Source: Mycolicibacterium austroafricanum
GTDB lineage: Bacteria > Actinomycetota > Actinomycetes > Mycobacteriales > Mycobacteriaceae
DNA: 35,095 nt
Reading direction: 5' to 3'
NCBI RefSeq assembly: GCF_902705885.1
Contig: NZ_CACSIP010000039.1
Coordinates: forward strand, 1-35,095
In this document: piece after piece, positions 16,072-23,539 of the stretch
How the letters are laid out: every line of letters begins with the position of its first letter
Numbering within the stretch: the stretch's first letter is position 1
Notes under the pieces: generated by a model
Seen by the model: the letters and a program-made list of their open reading frames with translations, nothing else
Database searches by the model: none
Told to the model about the DNA's origin: nothing
Made by a program: the position numbers and the translations under genes

Positions 16072-16346
16072 ATGGCAGCACTGTGGAACTACACCGCCCG
16101 GGTGATCGTCGACGCCCCCGCACAAACCGTCGCGACCCGCATACCCAGCGGAATCTGGGCAGTGGAACCAATAGATCCGGAGACCAGCACTCTGGACGCC
16201 GGGCCACAAAGCCCGGAGCTTCTCGCGGCCTACCTCGGCGCCATGGACCTTGACTTCCATGTCGACACAGACGCGCACCCGAACTCGCCGCCGCCGCAGA
16301 GACACTCGCCGCCCGCTACACAGCAGCGACGCGTGTCCCTGCTTGA
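16072..16346 (+). pseudogene. C-terminal remnant of a WYL-domain (YafY-type) regulator, frameshifted
   Basis: The frame from 16072 reads NYTARVIVDAPAQTVATR, then WAVEPIDPETSTLDAG and LLAAYLGAMDLDFHV, the C-terminal (WCX) part of WYL/YafY transcription factors. The frame then shifts: after about 16280 the expected ending continues in another frame as ELAAAAETLAARYTAATRVPA, stopping at 16344-16346. The HTH and the WYL core are missing; only about 80 nt separate the fragment from the preceding gene. It is therefore a decayed gene end, not a functional regulator. It marks the left edge of the island. Confidence 0.65.
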
Positions 16347-16353
16347 CCCATAG

Positions 16354-16932
16354 TTATTCCACGCCTGCGCGAGAGTTGGATTTCGTACGTCCGCTGGGTG
16401 TCTTCACCTCTGGACTTCTGGACTTCTGAGGGGCGTTTACAACGTCATGACCCGAAACAACTAGCCATGCTCCAATCACTGACTTTCGCTGTGGCGAAAC
16501 ACCATCGGATACAGTCCACCACTTCCGTCGACCACCTGATCGCCGCCAACGCGGTTTACCGGAGCGCACAGGAAAAGCATCCATGCCTCGGCGTCTTGTA
16601 GGGGTGAACCCGAAGACTCCACACGAGGCGGCCCGATTCGCCGAGAATGAAGGTGGGCCTGAATCTCCGTACCCTGCATACTGCAACTCTGCGTACGCGA
16701 AACGGGTGAGAATTCGACTCCTGCTGCCGCACAGCCCGCACGCTCGGCTATCGCCCTGACGTGCTGGTCAAGCACCCGGAGCGCACCTGTTACCGAGGGG
16801 CCAATTCAGGTCGCGTGTGAGTCGGGGTTGCACAGCACCCTCGTCCTCGACGTGGACGCGCTGAGTGCACGGCCCCGGCTGCCCGCCCCGTTCGTCGATC
16901 AGCTGTCACACACGATGCGGCGGGCTGTGCGT
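16354..16932. other. Stretch without a recognisable gene
   Basis: No open frame here shows a convincing start, coding pattern or family motif on either strand. Short frames on both strands are interrupted or look like chance. A small tandem repeat, CTGGACTT twice, lies near 16410-16426. With the WYL fragment before it, this looks like degraded accessory DNA. Confidence 0.5.
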
Positions 16933-17529
16933 CTACGCCCCGACTGCAATTGCGGGCCAGAAGGTGTTCATCAGCTGGTCGGCGAACCCTACATCGGGAG
17001 GATCCTGCGAGACCAAAAGTTTGTAGTAAAGCGATCCCCAGAGCGCATCCATCACAACTTCGACATCGACGTCGGATCGAATCTGTCCGCGCGTGACACC
17101 GCGCTGCCAAGTCAGGCGGGTTGTGGACCTCCGACGCGCAATGAAGTCGTCGCGTATCGCCGCTGCGAGACTCGGGTCAAAACGACTGTCCGCGACGAGG
17201 TCCAGCATCGCTGCGCCGGAGTCTGTGAAATAAAACTTGATGACTCCTCGGATCTCTTCTACGAGATCGACGAATACATCACCGGTGTCATTGAACACGG
17301 GATAACGGTCAGGCCGTTCATTGACGGCCTCCAGCAGGATCGCAGCTTTCGAGGGCCACCACCTGTAGAGAGTCGTCTTGCTCGACCCGGCTCTTTTGGC
17401 AATCCGCTCCATCGAGACGCCGCGAAACCCGACGGCTCGGAGTTCGTCGTAGGCCGCAGAGAGGATCGCACGTCGGGTTGCGTCGCTCCTGGGTCGGCCA
17501 GCCTTGTGAGGTTCTGTCACACCAGTCAC
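16933..17529 (-). CDS. TetR/AcrR family regulator of the island operon
   Basis: This is a TetR-type repressor of about 198 residues. The DNA-binding domain runs from RPRSDATRRAILSAAYDEL through VSMERIAKRAGSSKTTLYRWWPSKAAIL. A TetR_C-type helical domain follows, with RGVIKFYFTDSG and the family-typical ending RGQIRSDVDVEVVMDALWGSLYYKLL. The start is unsure: GTG at 17529 or 17520, or a TTG at 17544 that touches the operator; I use 17529. It is divergent from the nine-gene operon starting at 17912, and an 18-bp palindrome and overlapping promoters lie between them. Control of that operon is thus likely. The inducer is unknown. Confidence 0.9.
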   Translation of the reverse strand: MTGVTEPHKAGRPRSDATRRAILSAAYDELRAVGFRGVSMERIAKRAGSSKTTLYRWWPSKAAILLEAVNERPDRYPVFNDTGDVFVDLVEEIRGVIKFYFTDSGAAMLDLVADSRFDPSLAAAIRDDFIARRRSTTRLTWQRGVTRGQIRSDVDVEVVMDALWGSLYYKLLVSQDPPDVGFADQLMNTFWPAIAVGA

Positions 17530-17537
17530 ATTACCAG

Positions 17538-17569
17538 TTGACAAAAACGGTACCGACCGTTTCTATATA
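17538..17569 (+). promoter_or_regulatory. Promoter of the cupin-to-VOC operon, shared with the divergent TetR gene
   Basis: A consensus -35 TTGACA at 17538-17543 is followed by the A/T-rich CTATATAG at 17563-17570, with a spacing of 18-20 nt depending on the hexamer chosen. CTATATAG is its own reverse complement, so it could serve as the -10 region in both directions. Transcription on + would start near 17575 and leave a leader of about 340 nt. Confidence 0.5.
17545..17562. promoter_or_regulatory. Palindromic operator of the island TetR
   Basis: AAACGGT and ACCGTTT form perfect 7-nt arms around the spacer ACCG. The site fills the space between the -35 and -10 of the + promoter and lies at the likely start point of the TetR mRNA. 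Binding would repress both. Confidence 0.7.
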
Positions 17570-17640
17570 GACACCGCGATGAAGCGAGTAGCTCACCAAG
17601 TCGGCCCGACTCGGGAGGATGCACAGATAGCAAACGATCG

Positions 17641-17726
17641 GCATGGCGACTGAGGCCCAATGTCGTCGGGCCCTGAACTAAACGATTCCTTTAAGGAAGG
17701 CGTAGGCAACGCCGCTAATGCCATGC
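17641..17726 (+). ncRNA. Candidate structured RNA element in the operon leader
   Basis: The 5' leader of the operon can fold into a closed multi-helix element. A closing stem pairs GCATGGC (17641-17647) with GCCATGC (17720-17726), extended by one G-U pair. It encloses a hairpin GGCCC/GGGCC (17654-17658 with 17668-17672), a short TCCTT/AAGGA palindrome (17687-17697) and a hairpin GGCGT/ACGCC with a 5-nt loop (17699-17713). Helices nested in a closing stem are typical of riboswitch-like leaders, but no known class matches and covariation is untested. The remaining leader to 17911 holds smaller inverted repeats only. A GGGGGAGG ribosome site stands before the cupin ATG. Confidence 0.4.
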
Positions 17727-17911
17727 GGCCGAATCCGCAATTTTAGGATCGGCAATTCGACTGCGGCCTAAAACAATTAGATCATGAACATTCGGTAAAT
17801 TTGCTAGTTTCTGGTTGCGAAACACTTCTATCGCCGGAAAACTCTACAGAATAGACAAAGCAGTTTGCTCGATCGACGGGGAATTCGCACCAAGAACCGG
17901 GGGAGGACAAC

Positions 17912-18691
17912 ATGACCACAACGGAACTATCAGCCGCTACACCAGGATTAGCTATCCTGGCCATCACCGATTCCGACATTTCCGCACTGACCGGGCTTCT
18001 GCGAACCGGTGTGCGTGTTGGGAACGAGCAAGAAGACCGAGATCTTCACCTCTCGGAGATGATCGTCAAGCCCTGGGGTTGCGAATACCGCGCTTATGTC
18101 GACGACTTCATCGACGTCTGGCAGCTGACGATCAATGCGGGCCATGCCACATCGATGCATGCACATCCACGCAAGGTGACGTACCTTATTTGCCTTGACG
18201 GAGAAGGAATTACGCACACATTGAGCGGCACCACCGCCGTGCAGCCCGGCAGCATCCTGCAGATCGGAAAAGGCGTGTTTCACTCGACAGAGAGCCTCGG
18301 GCCAGGCCCCCTAGTTCTAGTGGAAGTCGAAACTCCTCGGAACAAGTACGACCTCGTAAGACTCAAAGACGGGTACAAAAGAGCAGGCACCGGGTACGAA
18401 CAAATATCTGAAGCAATGACCTTGAAACCCAAAAAACTGAAATACATGCCGAATGCATCCATGTGCACCCTTTCTCCGTGCGGTAGATTCGGTTTTCAGA
18501 TTTGTTCTGGAATGGATATCCATTATCGCCGGTATTTGGCTGGCGACTTTCTTATTCCGTTGTGCATCAGCGGAGTAGTCCGCGGACAAGTCGAGATCTT
18601 GACATCCAATGCATCCGATACCCGACCGCCCAAACTCGACACGTATTACCTCAGTATCAGCCGGATCATCCCCGAGAACCAGAGGAAGTGA
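17912..18691 (+). CDS. Cupin-domain protein (first gene of island operon)
   Basis: The 259-residue protein has a single clear cupin fold at about 50-140. Motif 1 is HATSMHAHPRKVTYLICLDGEG (possible metal ligands H78, H83, H85) and motif 2 PGSILQIGKGVFHS (H124). The lead-in KPWGCEYRAYVDDFIDVWQL resembles cupins related to type II mannose-6-phosphate isomerase and to capsule-type sugar loci. The last 110 residues show no known domain and are coded by clearly A/T-richer DNA: 18421-18480 has 27 G+C of 60, against 39 of 60 at 30001-30060 in pnp. It may be an isomerase, an oxygenase or a binding protein. A strong GGGGGAGG ribosome site precedes the ATG; the next gene starts 4 nt after its stop. Confidence 0.85.
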   Translation: MTTTELSAATPGLAILAITDSDISALTGLLRTGVRVGNEQEDRDLHLSEMIVKPWGCEYRAYVDDFIDVWQLTINAGHATSMHAHPRKVTYLICLDGEGITHTLSGTTAVQPGSILQIGKGVFHSTESLGPGPLVLVEVETPRNKYDLVRLKDGYKRAGTGYEQISEAMTLKPKKLKYMPNASMCTLSPCGRFGFQICSGMDIHYRRYLAGDFLIPLCISGVVRGQVEILTSNASDTRPPKLDTYYLSISRIIPENQRK

Positions 18692-18695
18692 AGAA

Positions 18696-19238
18696 ATGCC
18701 CAGTGCCGTTATCATCACCGGACCAGGATTCCAAGACCACGATGTGGTCTACAGCTACTACCGATTCCTTGAACAGGAATGGGAAATTGACGTAGCCACC
18801 AAGAACGGTGCCGACGTGATCGGCAAGTACGGAGTGCCGCTCCCCATGGATAAGACCGCCCGTCCGCTCATCTCCTTCGACGGGCTCGACGCGGACGACT
18901 ACGACGCTGTAATCCTGACTGGCGGTCACGAAGCGCCGGACCGAGTACGTCAGGACAAGAACGTCCTGGAATTCGTCCGTTCGATGGATGACGCAGGAAA
19001 AGTCGTCGCCGGTCTCTGCCACGGGCCCTGGATCATGATCAGTGCCGGCGTCCTACGCGGCCGCAAAGCGTGCGCATACATCGGACTCCGGGACGACGTC
19101 ATCAACGCCGGCGCCGATGTCGTTGACTCCGACGTCATCGTTGACGGCAACATCATCACGTGTTCGTACTACGGATACTGCGGCAAGTTCATGCAGGCAG
19201 TGTTCGACACAGTGCGTCAGGCAGCCGTAGCCGCGTAA
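18696..19238 (+). CDS. DJ-1/PfpI family protein (PfpI/YhbO type)
   Basis: The 180-residue protein aligns along its length with archaeal PfpI and bacterial YhbO as I remember them. The nucleophile elbow VAGLCHGPWIMISAGVLRGRK carries C108 and H109, and DDVINAGADVVDSDVIVDGNIIT is the typical C-terminal part. Family members act as glyoxalases/deglycases or as stress proteins; peptidase activity has been claimed for oligomeric PfpI. The glutamate that normally activates the cysteine appears to be an aspartate here (D16 in FQDHDVV), which may alter reactivity. Start: ATG at 18696 with AGGAAG upstream. It is the first of three DJ-1-type genes in this operon. Confidence 0.88.
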   Translation: MPSAVIITGPGFQDHDVVYSYYRFLEQEWEIDVATKNGADVIGKYGVPLPMDKTARPLISFDGLDADDYDAVILTGGHEAPDRVRQDKNVLEFVRSMDDAGKVVAGLCHGPWIMISAGVLRGRKACAYIGLRDDVINAGADVVDSDVIVDGNIITCSYYGYCGKFMQAVFDTVRQAAVAA

Positions 19239-19254
19239 GCGGACGCGAACGATC

Positions 19255-19983
19255 ATGATCATCGCACTTGATTTCGACGGCGTCATATGTGACGGGTTGC
19301 TCGAATGCGCCGCAGTAACCTGGTATGCCGGTCACCTCGACCACTGCATTCCCCCCCTCGCTGAAGCAGTGGAATCGTTGCCGCAGGAGTACATCGACCG
19401 CTTTCGATCGGTGCGCAACTACAGCAGAACTCTCACCGATTTCATGGTCGCGAACCACACCACATCGCCGGTGCGTGACCGACAAGAATTCGACCGCGTG
19501 CGCAATGCGACACCGGCCCAGATGCTGGACGCCGAAGCCGCGATCGGCGAGCAGATCAGAACCCGGTGGCGAACCGGCGACTTCACGAGCTGGATGACGC
19601 AACACACTCTCTACCCCGGCATCCACGAATTCATCGCTCGCACACCGCATGAGATTGCCATCGTGTCCGCCAAGGACCCAGCATCGATCTCGGCGATACT
19701 CACCCATCACGGCTTGGCCGGAGCGGTCTCGCGCATCCACGGTAGCTGCACCGACAAGAACCAAGTGTTGAGACATCTCGTGAAATCGTCACCCGTGCTC
19801 TTCATCGACGACAACCTAGCCAACGTAATGGCCGCCGAAACGCTGCCACTGACCGCGATGTGGGCCGAATGGGGTTACCGCACAATCGAAGACGAGGCCG
19901 TCGCCGCATCCGCAGGTACGACGTCGGTCACCCTCAACGGCATCAACGACGTCGCCCACGCCACGTACGAATCCCTCACCTGA
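19255..19983 (+). CDS. HAD-superfamily hydrolase
   Basis: A soluble protein of 242 residues with all four HAD motifs: I, ALDFDGVICDG (D6 nucleophile, D8); II, AIVSAKD (S138); III, CTDKNQVL (K168); IV, VLFIDDNLANV (D185, D186). An alpha-helical cap lies between motifs I and II (about 15-125), as in subfamily I. The lead DFDGVICDGLLECAAVTW resembles a group of uncharacterised subfamily IA proteins known from cyanobacteria and sugar loci. It is most likely a phosphatase acting on a small phosphorylated metabolite of this pathway. It sits 16 nt after the PfpI gene and 40 nt before the Hsp31-like gene. Confidence 0.87.
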   Translation: MIIALDFDGVICDGLLECAAVTWYAGHLDHCIPPLAEAVESLPQEYIDRFRSVRNYSRTLTDFMVANHTTSPVRDRQEFDRVRNATPAQMLDAEAAIGEQIRTRWRTGDFTSWMTQHTLYPGIHEFIARTPHEIAIVSAKDPASISAILTHHGLAGAVSRIHGSCTDKNQVLRHLVKSSPVLFIDDNLANVMAAETLPLTAMWAEWGYRTIEDEAVAASAGTTSVTLNGINDVAHATYESLT

Positions 19984-20023
19984 GCATCTTCACCCGTTGT
20001 CCCCACCGGAAGAAAGCAATCAC

Positions 20024-20698
20024 ATGTCCAAGTCAGTTCTGTTCGCACTCACCAGCCACGCGGAACTCGGTGACACCGGCCGCAAGACAGGTGCCTACGC
20101 ACCCGAGTTCGCGCACCCCGCAGTCGTCTTCACTGAAAACGGATACGACATCGAGTTCGTCTCCGTCAGAGGTGGACGAGCCCCACTCGACGGCATCAAA
20201 CCCGACGATGCCATCACCCAAGCCTTCCTCAACGACCCGGTCATCGCCGAGAAACTGTCCAATACCCCGGTCGCCGAAGCACTCGACCCCGCTGACTATG
20301 ACGTCATCTACTTCGCCGGCGGACACGGAACCATGTGGGACTTCCCCGCAGCCTCGGCCCTGGCGAACCTCGCAGCCGAGATCTACAACCATGGGGGGGT
20401 GGTGGCCGCGGTGTGCCACGGCCCCTCAGGCTTGCTAGGCATCACCCTCCCTGACGGCTCCCCGCTCGTCCAGGGCAAAACCGTCTCCTCGTTCACCAAC
20501 GAAGAAGAGATCGCCGTCGGTCTGGACGGCGTCGTCCCCTTCCTGCTCGAAGATTCGCTCACCGAACTGGGTGCTAAACACCAGAAGGCCGAGAACTTCT
20601 CGGTGTTCGCTGTCACTGACACTCGACTTGTGACCGGACAGAACCCGGCGTCGGCCGTCGAGGTGGCCCGCCAAGCCATCGACGCCCTCGCCGAGTAG
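20024..20698 (+). CDS. DJ-1/PfpI family protein, Hsp31/glyoxalase III-like
   Basis: The 224-residue protein is of the class I glutamine-amidotransferase-like, Hsp31 (YDR533C) type. The full catalytic set is seen: E28 in TGAYAPEFAHP, and C131-H132 in VAAVCHGPSGLL, plus the family segment FAGGHGTMWDFP. Members of this group convert methylglyoxal to lactate without cofactors or act as holding chaperones and deglycases. The typical second half, GKTVSSFTNEEEIAVGLDGVVPFLLEDSLTELGA, is complete. The ATG at 20024 has a GGAAGAAAG ribosome site. It is the second DJ-1-type gene of the operon and the one most likely to be an active glyoxalase. Confidence 0.9.
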   Translation: MSKSVLFALTSHAELGDTGRKTGAYAPEFAHPAVVFTENGYDIEFVSVRGGRAPLDGIKPDDAITQAFLNDPVIAEKLSNTPVAEALDPADYDVIYFAGGHGTMWDFPAASALANLAAEIYNHGGVVAAVCHGPSGLLGITLPDGSPLVQGKTVSSFTNEEEIAVGLDGVVPFLLEDSLTELGAKHQKAENFSVFAVTDTRLVTGQNPASAVEVARQAIDALAE

Positions 20699-20711
20699 TG
20701 CGGTCCCCGTC

Positions 20712-21512
20712 ATGGTCATGCCACTGCGCCGCAACCCCATTCGAGAACGCACCAACGGCGATGGCCCCAGCACCGTCGACGAACTGCTCGTGGTCCAATC
20801 CATCGGAGTCCTGGCCTACGACAAAGTCAGCGAACAGGACTGCCTGACGCCGCTGGAAATCTTCAAGGGCGCATCGATGGTCCTACGCGGCGACATCTCC
20901 CCTTGGGAGAGAGAAACATCCCCCGAAACGCTCACCGTGGAACTGGTTGCCTTGAAACCGGGAGTCGTCACTATGCAGATGGGCACCCAGGTGGTGCCTG
21001 ACACCAGCCTGGACCCCGACAAGCTCTACGACATCCTCTACGTCCCCGGCGGAGTCGGGTCGGGAGTAATCGCCACTGACCCTCAAGTACTTGAACTCGT
21101 ACGCCGTCACCACGAACAGGGGCGGGTCGTCGCAGCCAACTGCTCCGGCGTCGGGGTCCTGGCCCGTGCAGGAGTCCTGAGCGGGCTACCGGCAACGAGC
21201 GTCGCCGCGGTCGCCCGCGGGCTCCGCAACGAAGGCTTCAACATCCCCACCTCGCGGAGAATGTGGGTAGGAAACCCGCAGGCCAGAATCTGGACCGCTA
21301 CGGGGTCCTACGGGGTCAACGGTAGCGCAGTGGCCCTAGTCGCTCACTACTTCGGACGCGAGATCGGCACCATCGTCTCGATGATGTTCGACACCTTCAG
21401 CGGACTCGGTGATGTCATTTTCGAACCCATCGGTCCTGAGTTCTTCGAGCACCCCGCATTGGAGTCAGCGTTCCAGGACCTCTTCGAGGACATGCTCCTG
21501 CCACCCGAATGA
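20712..21512 (+). CDS. DJ-1/PfpI family protein, ThiJ/isonitrile hydratase (InhA)-like
   Basis: The 266-residue protein starts with a 28-residue extension and then IGVLAYDKVSEQDCLTPLEIF, the pattern of the InhA/GATase1-AraC branch of the superfamily. The nucleophile elbow is AANCSGVGVLARAGVLSG with C144; a Ser follows the Cys instead of His, as in that branch. No AraC DNA-binding domain is attached; the tail (IVSMMFDTFSGLGDVIFEPIG) is family-like. Isonitrile hydratase turns isonitriles into N-formamides; most relatives have no known substrate. It lies 13 nt after the Hsp31-like gene; a second in-frame ATG at 20718 could also be the start. Confidence 0.87.
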   Translation: MVMPLRRNPIRERTNGDGPSTVDELLVVQSIGVLAYDKVSEQDCLTPLEIFKGASMVLRGDISPWERETSPETLTVELVALKPGVVTMQMGTQVVPDTSLDPDKLYDILYVPGGVGSGVIATDPQVLELVRRHHEQGRVVAANCSGVGVLARAGVLSGLPATSVAAVARGLRNEGFNIPTSRRMWVGNPQARIWTATGSYGVNGSAVALVAHYFGREIGTIVSMMFDTFSGLGDVIFEPIGPEFFEHPALESAFQDLFEDMLLPPE

Positions 21513-21578
21513 CATCGCCCGAACCACCGGGGTCGGCCACCCGGCCACCCATAGCGCCCGGGGAGGACCCTCCTTTCA

Positions 21579-22748
21579 ATGAGTGCACCACTGACCAAGC
21601 GGCCCTTCGAGCCGGTCTACGACCTGCAGTGGATACGCGGAGCCTTCCAGACGGCAATTGCCATCGAACACGCAACGATGCCGCTCTACTCCGCCGCGAT
21701 GTATTCCCTCGAGGTCCAGAACTACCCGGCGTACAACACACTGCGCTCCGTGCTGATGGAGGAAATGCTGCACATGGCCGCAGCATGCAATGCCCTCGCG
21801 GCCCTCGGTGGATCGCCGCGTCTGGAAACTCTCGATCCAGCAGCGATCCTCGACGGGCTGCCGGGATCCATAGCGCCCACACTTCGGGGACGATTTGCCA
21901 AACTCAGCAAACGTCAACTCGACACGTTCATGCGCATCGAGTCTCCCGACAGCATGATCGCCCCGGACGAACGCGACACAGCCCGCTATCCGACCATTGG
22001 AAGCTTTTACCGCACGATCTCCGCCGCCATCGAAGCCAACGCCGCATCTGTCGCAGCAGCGGTACGCGCACCCGCACGCGCTAACCAGGTCGGCGGGAAC
22101 CTCGGATACGCCGTCATCGACAGCACCAGTCGGACCGATCCTGTCGAGCAGTTGCTGAACAGCCTCGAACTCATCATCGGACAAGGAGAGGGGTTCGGGG
22201 GCAGCACCTTGTCGTCGGGCGCACAATCGCAAGGGGAGCTGTCTCATTACGCCCGTTTCGCCGAGCTAAGATTCGGTCACTCCTACTCCGGCGGACCAGA
22301 CGAATCCGACGTCCCAAGCAGAGAAGGCCAACGCCGCTACTTCCAAGGCCCGCCAATCGAGTGGCCCGTTGTGATCAACACGCTGGCCGTCCCGCGCGAC
22401 GGCTACGCCGCGGTTCTTCGGCTCGACCCCGACCGTCTTGCCGTCTCGACTGAACTACGTGCCTTCGATGCCGCATACACCCGGATGCTCTCTGCCCTCG
22501 ACGACGCCTGGAACGGCCCCGCCGACCAATCGTGGCCGTCGCTGGGCCATGCCGTGTTCGAGATGAACGAACTGCGAGTCATTTCGTGCTTCAACATTCT
22601 TCGTCATCGCCTACCCACCGCAGCAGTCGCTGATCTCGCATCGATCTATCCAGCCGAACACCAGGAGCTATCCAACCTCACCGATCTCACCGCACCCGTG
22701 TTCTACGGACCGAGATTCGTCAACACAGCCGTGCCCGCCCGCACGTGA
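21579..22748 (+). CDS. Ferritin-like protein of the VioB/RebD (iminophenyl-pyruvate dimer synthase) type
   Basis: The 389-residue protein has an N-terminal four-helix ferritin-like domain (about 15-240). Likely metal ligands are E30 in AIEHATMPLYSAAMYSL and E62/H65 in SVLMEEMLHMAAACNALAALGG. This layout is the one of the ferritin-like domain in VioB, RebD and StaD, which couple two imine molecules of indole-3-pyruvate in bisindole biosynthesis. Here the domain is alone, without the rest of VioB, and no partner amino-acid oxidase gene is present. The C-terminal 150 residues have only weak family likeness (NELRVISCFNILRHRLP). It probably does oxidative chemistry on a small molecule. It is preceded by a GGGGAGGA ribosome site. 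Confidence 0.82.
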   Translation: MSAPLTKRPFEPVYDLQWIRGAFQTAIAIEHATMPLYSAAMYSLEVQNYPAYNTLRSVLMEEMLHMAAACNALAALGGSPRLETLDPAAILDGLPGSIAPTLRGRFAKLSKRQLDTFMRIESPDSMIAPDERDTARYPTIGSFYRTISAAIEANAASVAAAVRAPARANQVGGNLGYAVIDSTSRTDPVEQLLNSLELIIGQGEGFGGSTLSSGAQSQGELSHYARFAELRFGHSYSGGPDESDVPSREGQRRYFQGPPIEWPVVINTLAVPRDGYAAVLRLDPDRLAVSTELRAFDAAYTRMLSALDDAWNGPADQSWPSLGHAVFEMNELRVISCFNILRHRLPTAAVADLASIYPAEHQELSNLTDLTAPVFYGPRFVNTAVPART

Positions 22749-22765
22749 TTAAGTCAGGAACAGCG

Positions 22766-23539
22766 ATGACATCGACACCCCGGCCGCTTGCAGTGGTCAC
22801 CGGAGCAAGCTCTGGAATCGGTAGAGCTACAACCGAACTGCTCTGCAAGAGCGGATACGCCGTGCACGTGGTAGCACGTCGCGCCGATAGGTTGGCCGAA
22901 CTTGAGGATCAACTCGGAGTGACCGGCCATGCGATGGACGTCGCCGACTCCGCGGCTGTCGACGCCCTCGCTTCGGCACTCGACGCGCCAGCGGTGCTTG
23001 TGAACTGCGCCGGCGGAGCCCGCGGCGGTGATCCTGTGGTCGATGCCGATCCCTCAGCGTGGGAATGGATGTGGCAGACAAATGTTCTCGGCACACTGCT
23101 GTTCGATCGCGCGTTCGTCCCGAAGATGAAACAAGCGGGTCGGGGCACTGTAGTAACCGTCACTTCCGTTGCCGCATTCGAACCGCTGCCGAACAGTTCG
23201 GGCTACAGCACCTCCAAGCACGCCCAATCTGCCCTGACCCAGACACTGCGCAGCGAGATGCTCGGGTCACCGATCCGGATCATCGAGGTGTGCCCCGGCA
23301 TCGTGCGAACCGAGTTCTTCCACCAGCGCTACCCGGACTCCCCGGAACGCGCTGATGCGATGTACGACGGCCTGGCACCCCTGGAACCGATGGACGTCGC
23401 TCGCGCGATCGATTTCGCGATCTCGCAGCCACCGCACGTGACTCTCGATCGGATCGTCATACGTCCGACGGATCAAGCCGGTCACGGCCGCACCCACCGG
23501 AGGACCGGCAACGCACACCCGGAAGGACCACCACAATGA
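22766..23539 (+). CDS. Short-chain dehydrogenase/reductase
   Basis: A classical SDR of 257 residues. The cofactor loop is VTGASSGIGRA (12-21) with VARRAD after strand 2, whose basic residues favour NADP(H). NCAGG is the NAG motif (80-84) and the catalytic set is S134, Y147 and K151 (TSVAAFEP; GYSTSKHA). ICPGIVRTEFF-like residues follow as in the YdfG/serine dehydrogenase group, which reduces or oxidises hydroxy acids and small aldehydes. I chose the ATG at 22766, which has AGGAA 5 nt upstream; a GTG at 22745 in the end of the previous gene is less likely. Its stop overlaps the MFS start (ATGA). Confidence 0.92.
   Translation: MTSTPRPLAVVTGASSGIGRATTELLCKSGYAVHVVARRADRLAELEDQLGVTGHAMDVADSAAVDALASALDAPAVLVNCAGGARGGDPVVDADPSAWEWMWQTNVLGTLLFDRAFVPKMKQAGRGTVVTVTSVAAFEPLPNSSGYSTSKHAQSALTQTLRSEMLGSPIRIIEVCPGIVRTEFFHQRYPDSPERADAMYDGLAPLEPMDVARAIDFAISQPPHVTLDRIVIRPTDQAGHGRTHRRTGNAHPEGPPQ

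Noticed and set aside
16411..16428. Tandem CTGGACTT repeat
   Set aside because: Only two copies, within decayed DNA; too short to mean anything.
16601..16790. Possible tRNA or att site as an integration target
   Set aside because: No cloverleaf, no CCA end and no direct repeat matching the right side of the island were found.
16828..17541. Long + strand open frame opposite the island TetR gene
   Set aside because: It is the antisense shadow of a clear TetR gene; its sequence shows no family pattern and no ribosome site.
17650..17710. Thi-box-like pieces (CTGAG, TGAAC, GCGTAGG) in the operon leader, suggesting a TPP riboswitch
   Set aside because: The conserved CCTGATC segment is absent, the helices found do not match the TPP layout, and no downstream gene belongs to thiamine metabolism.
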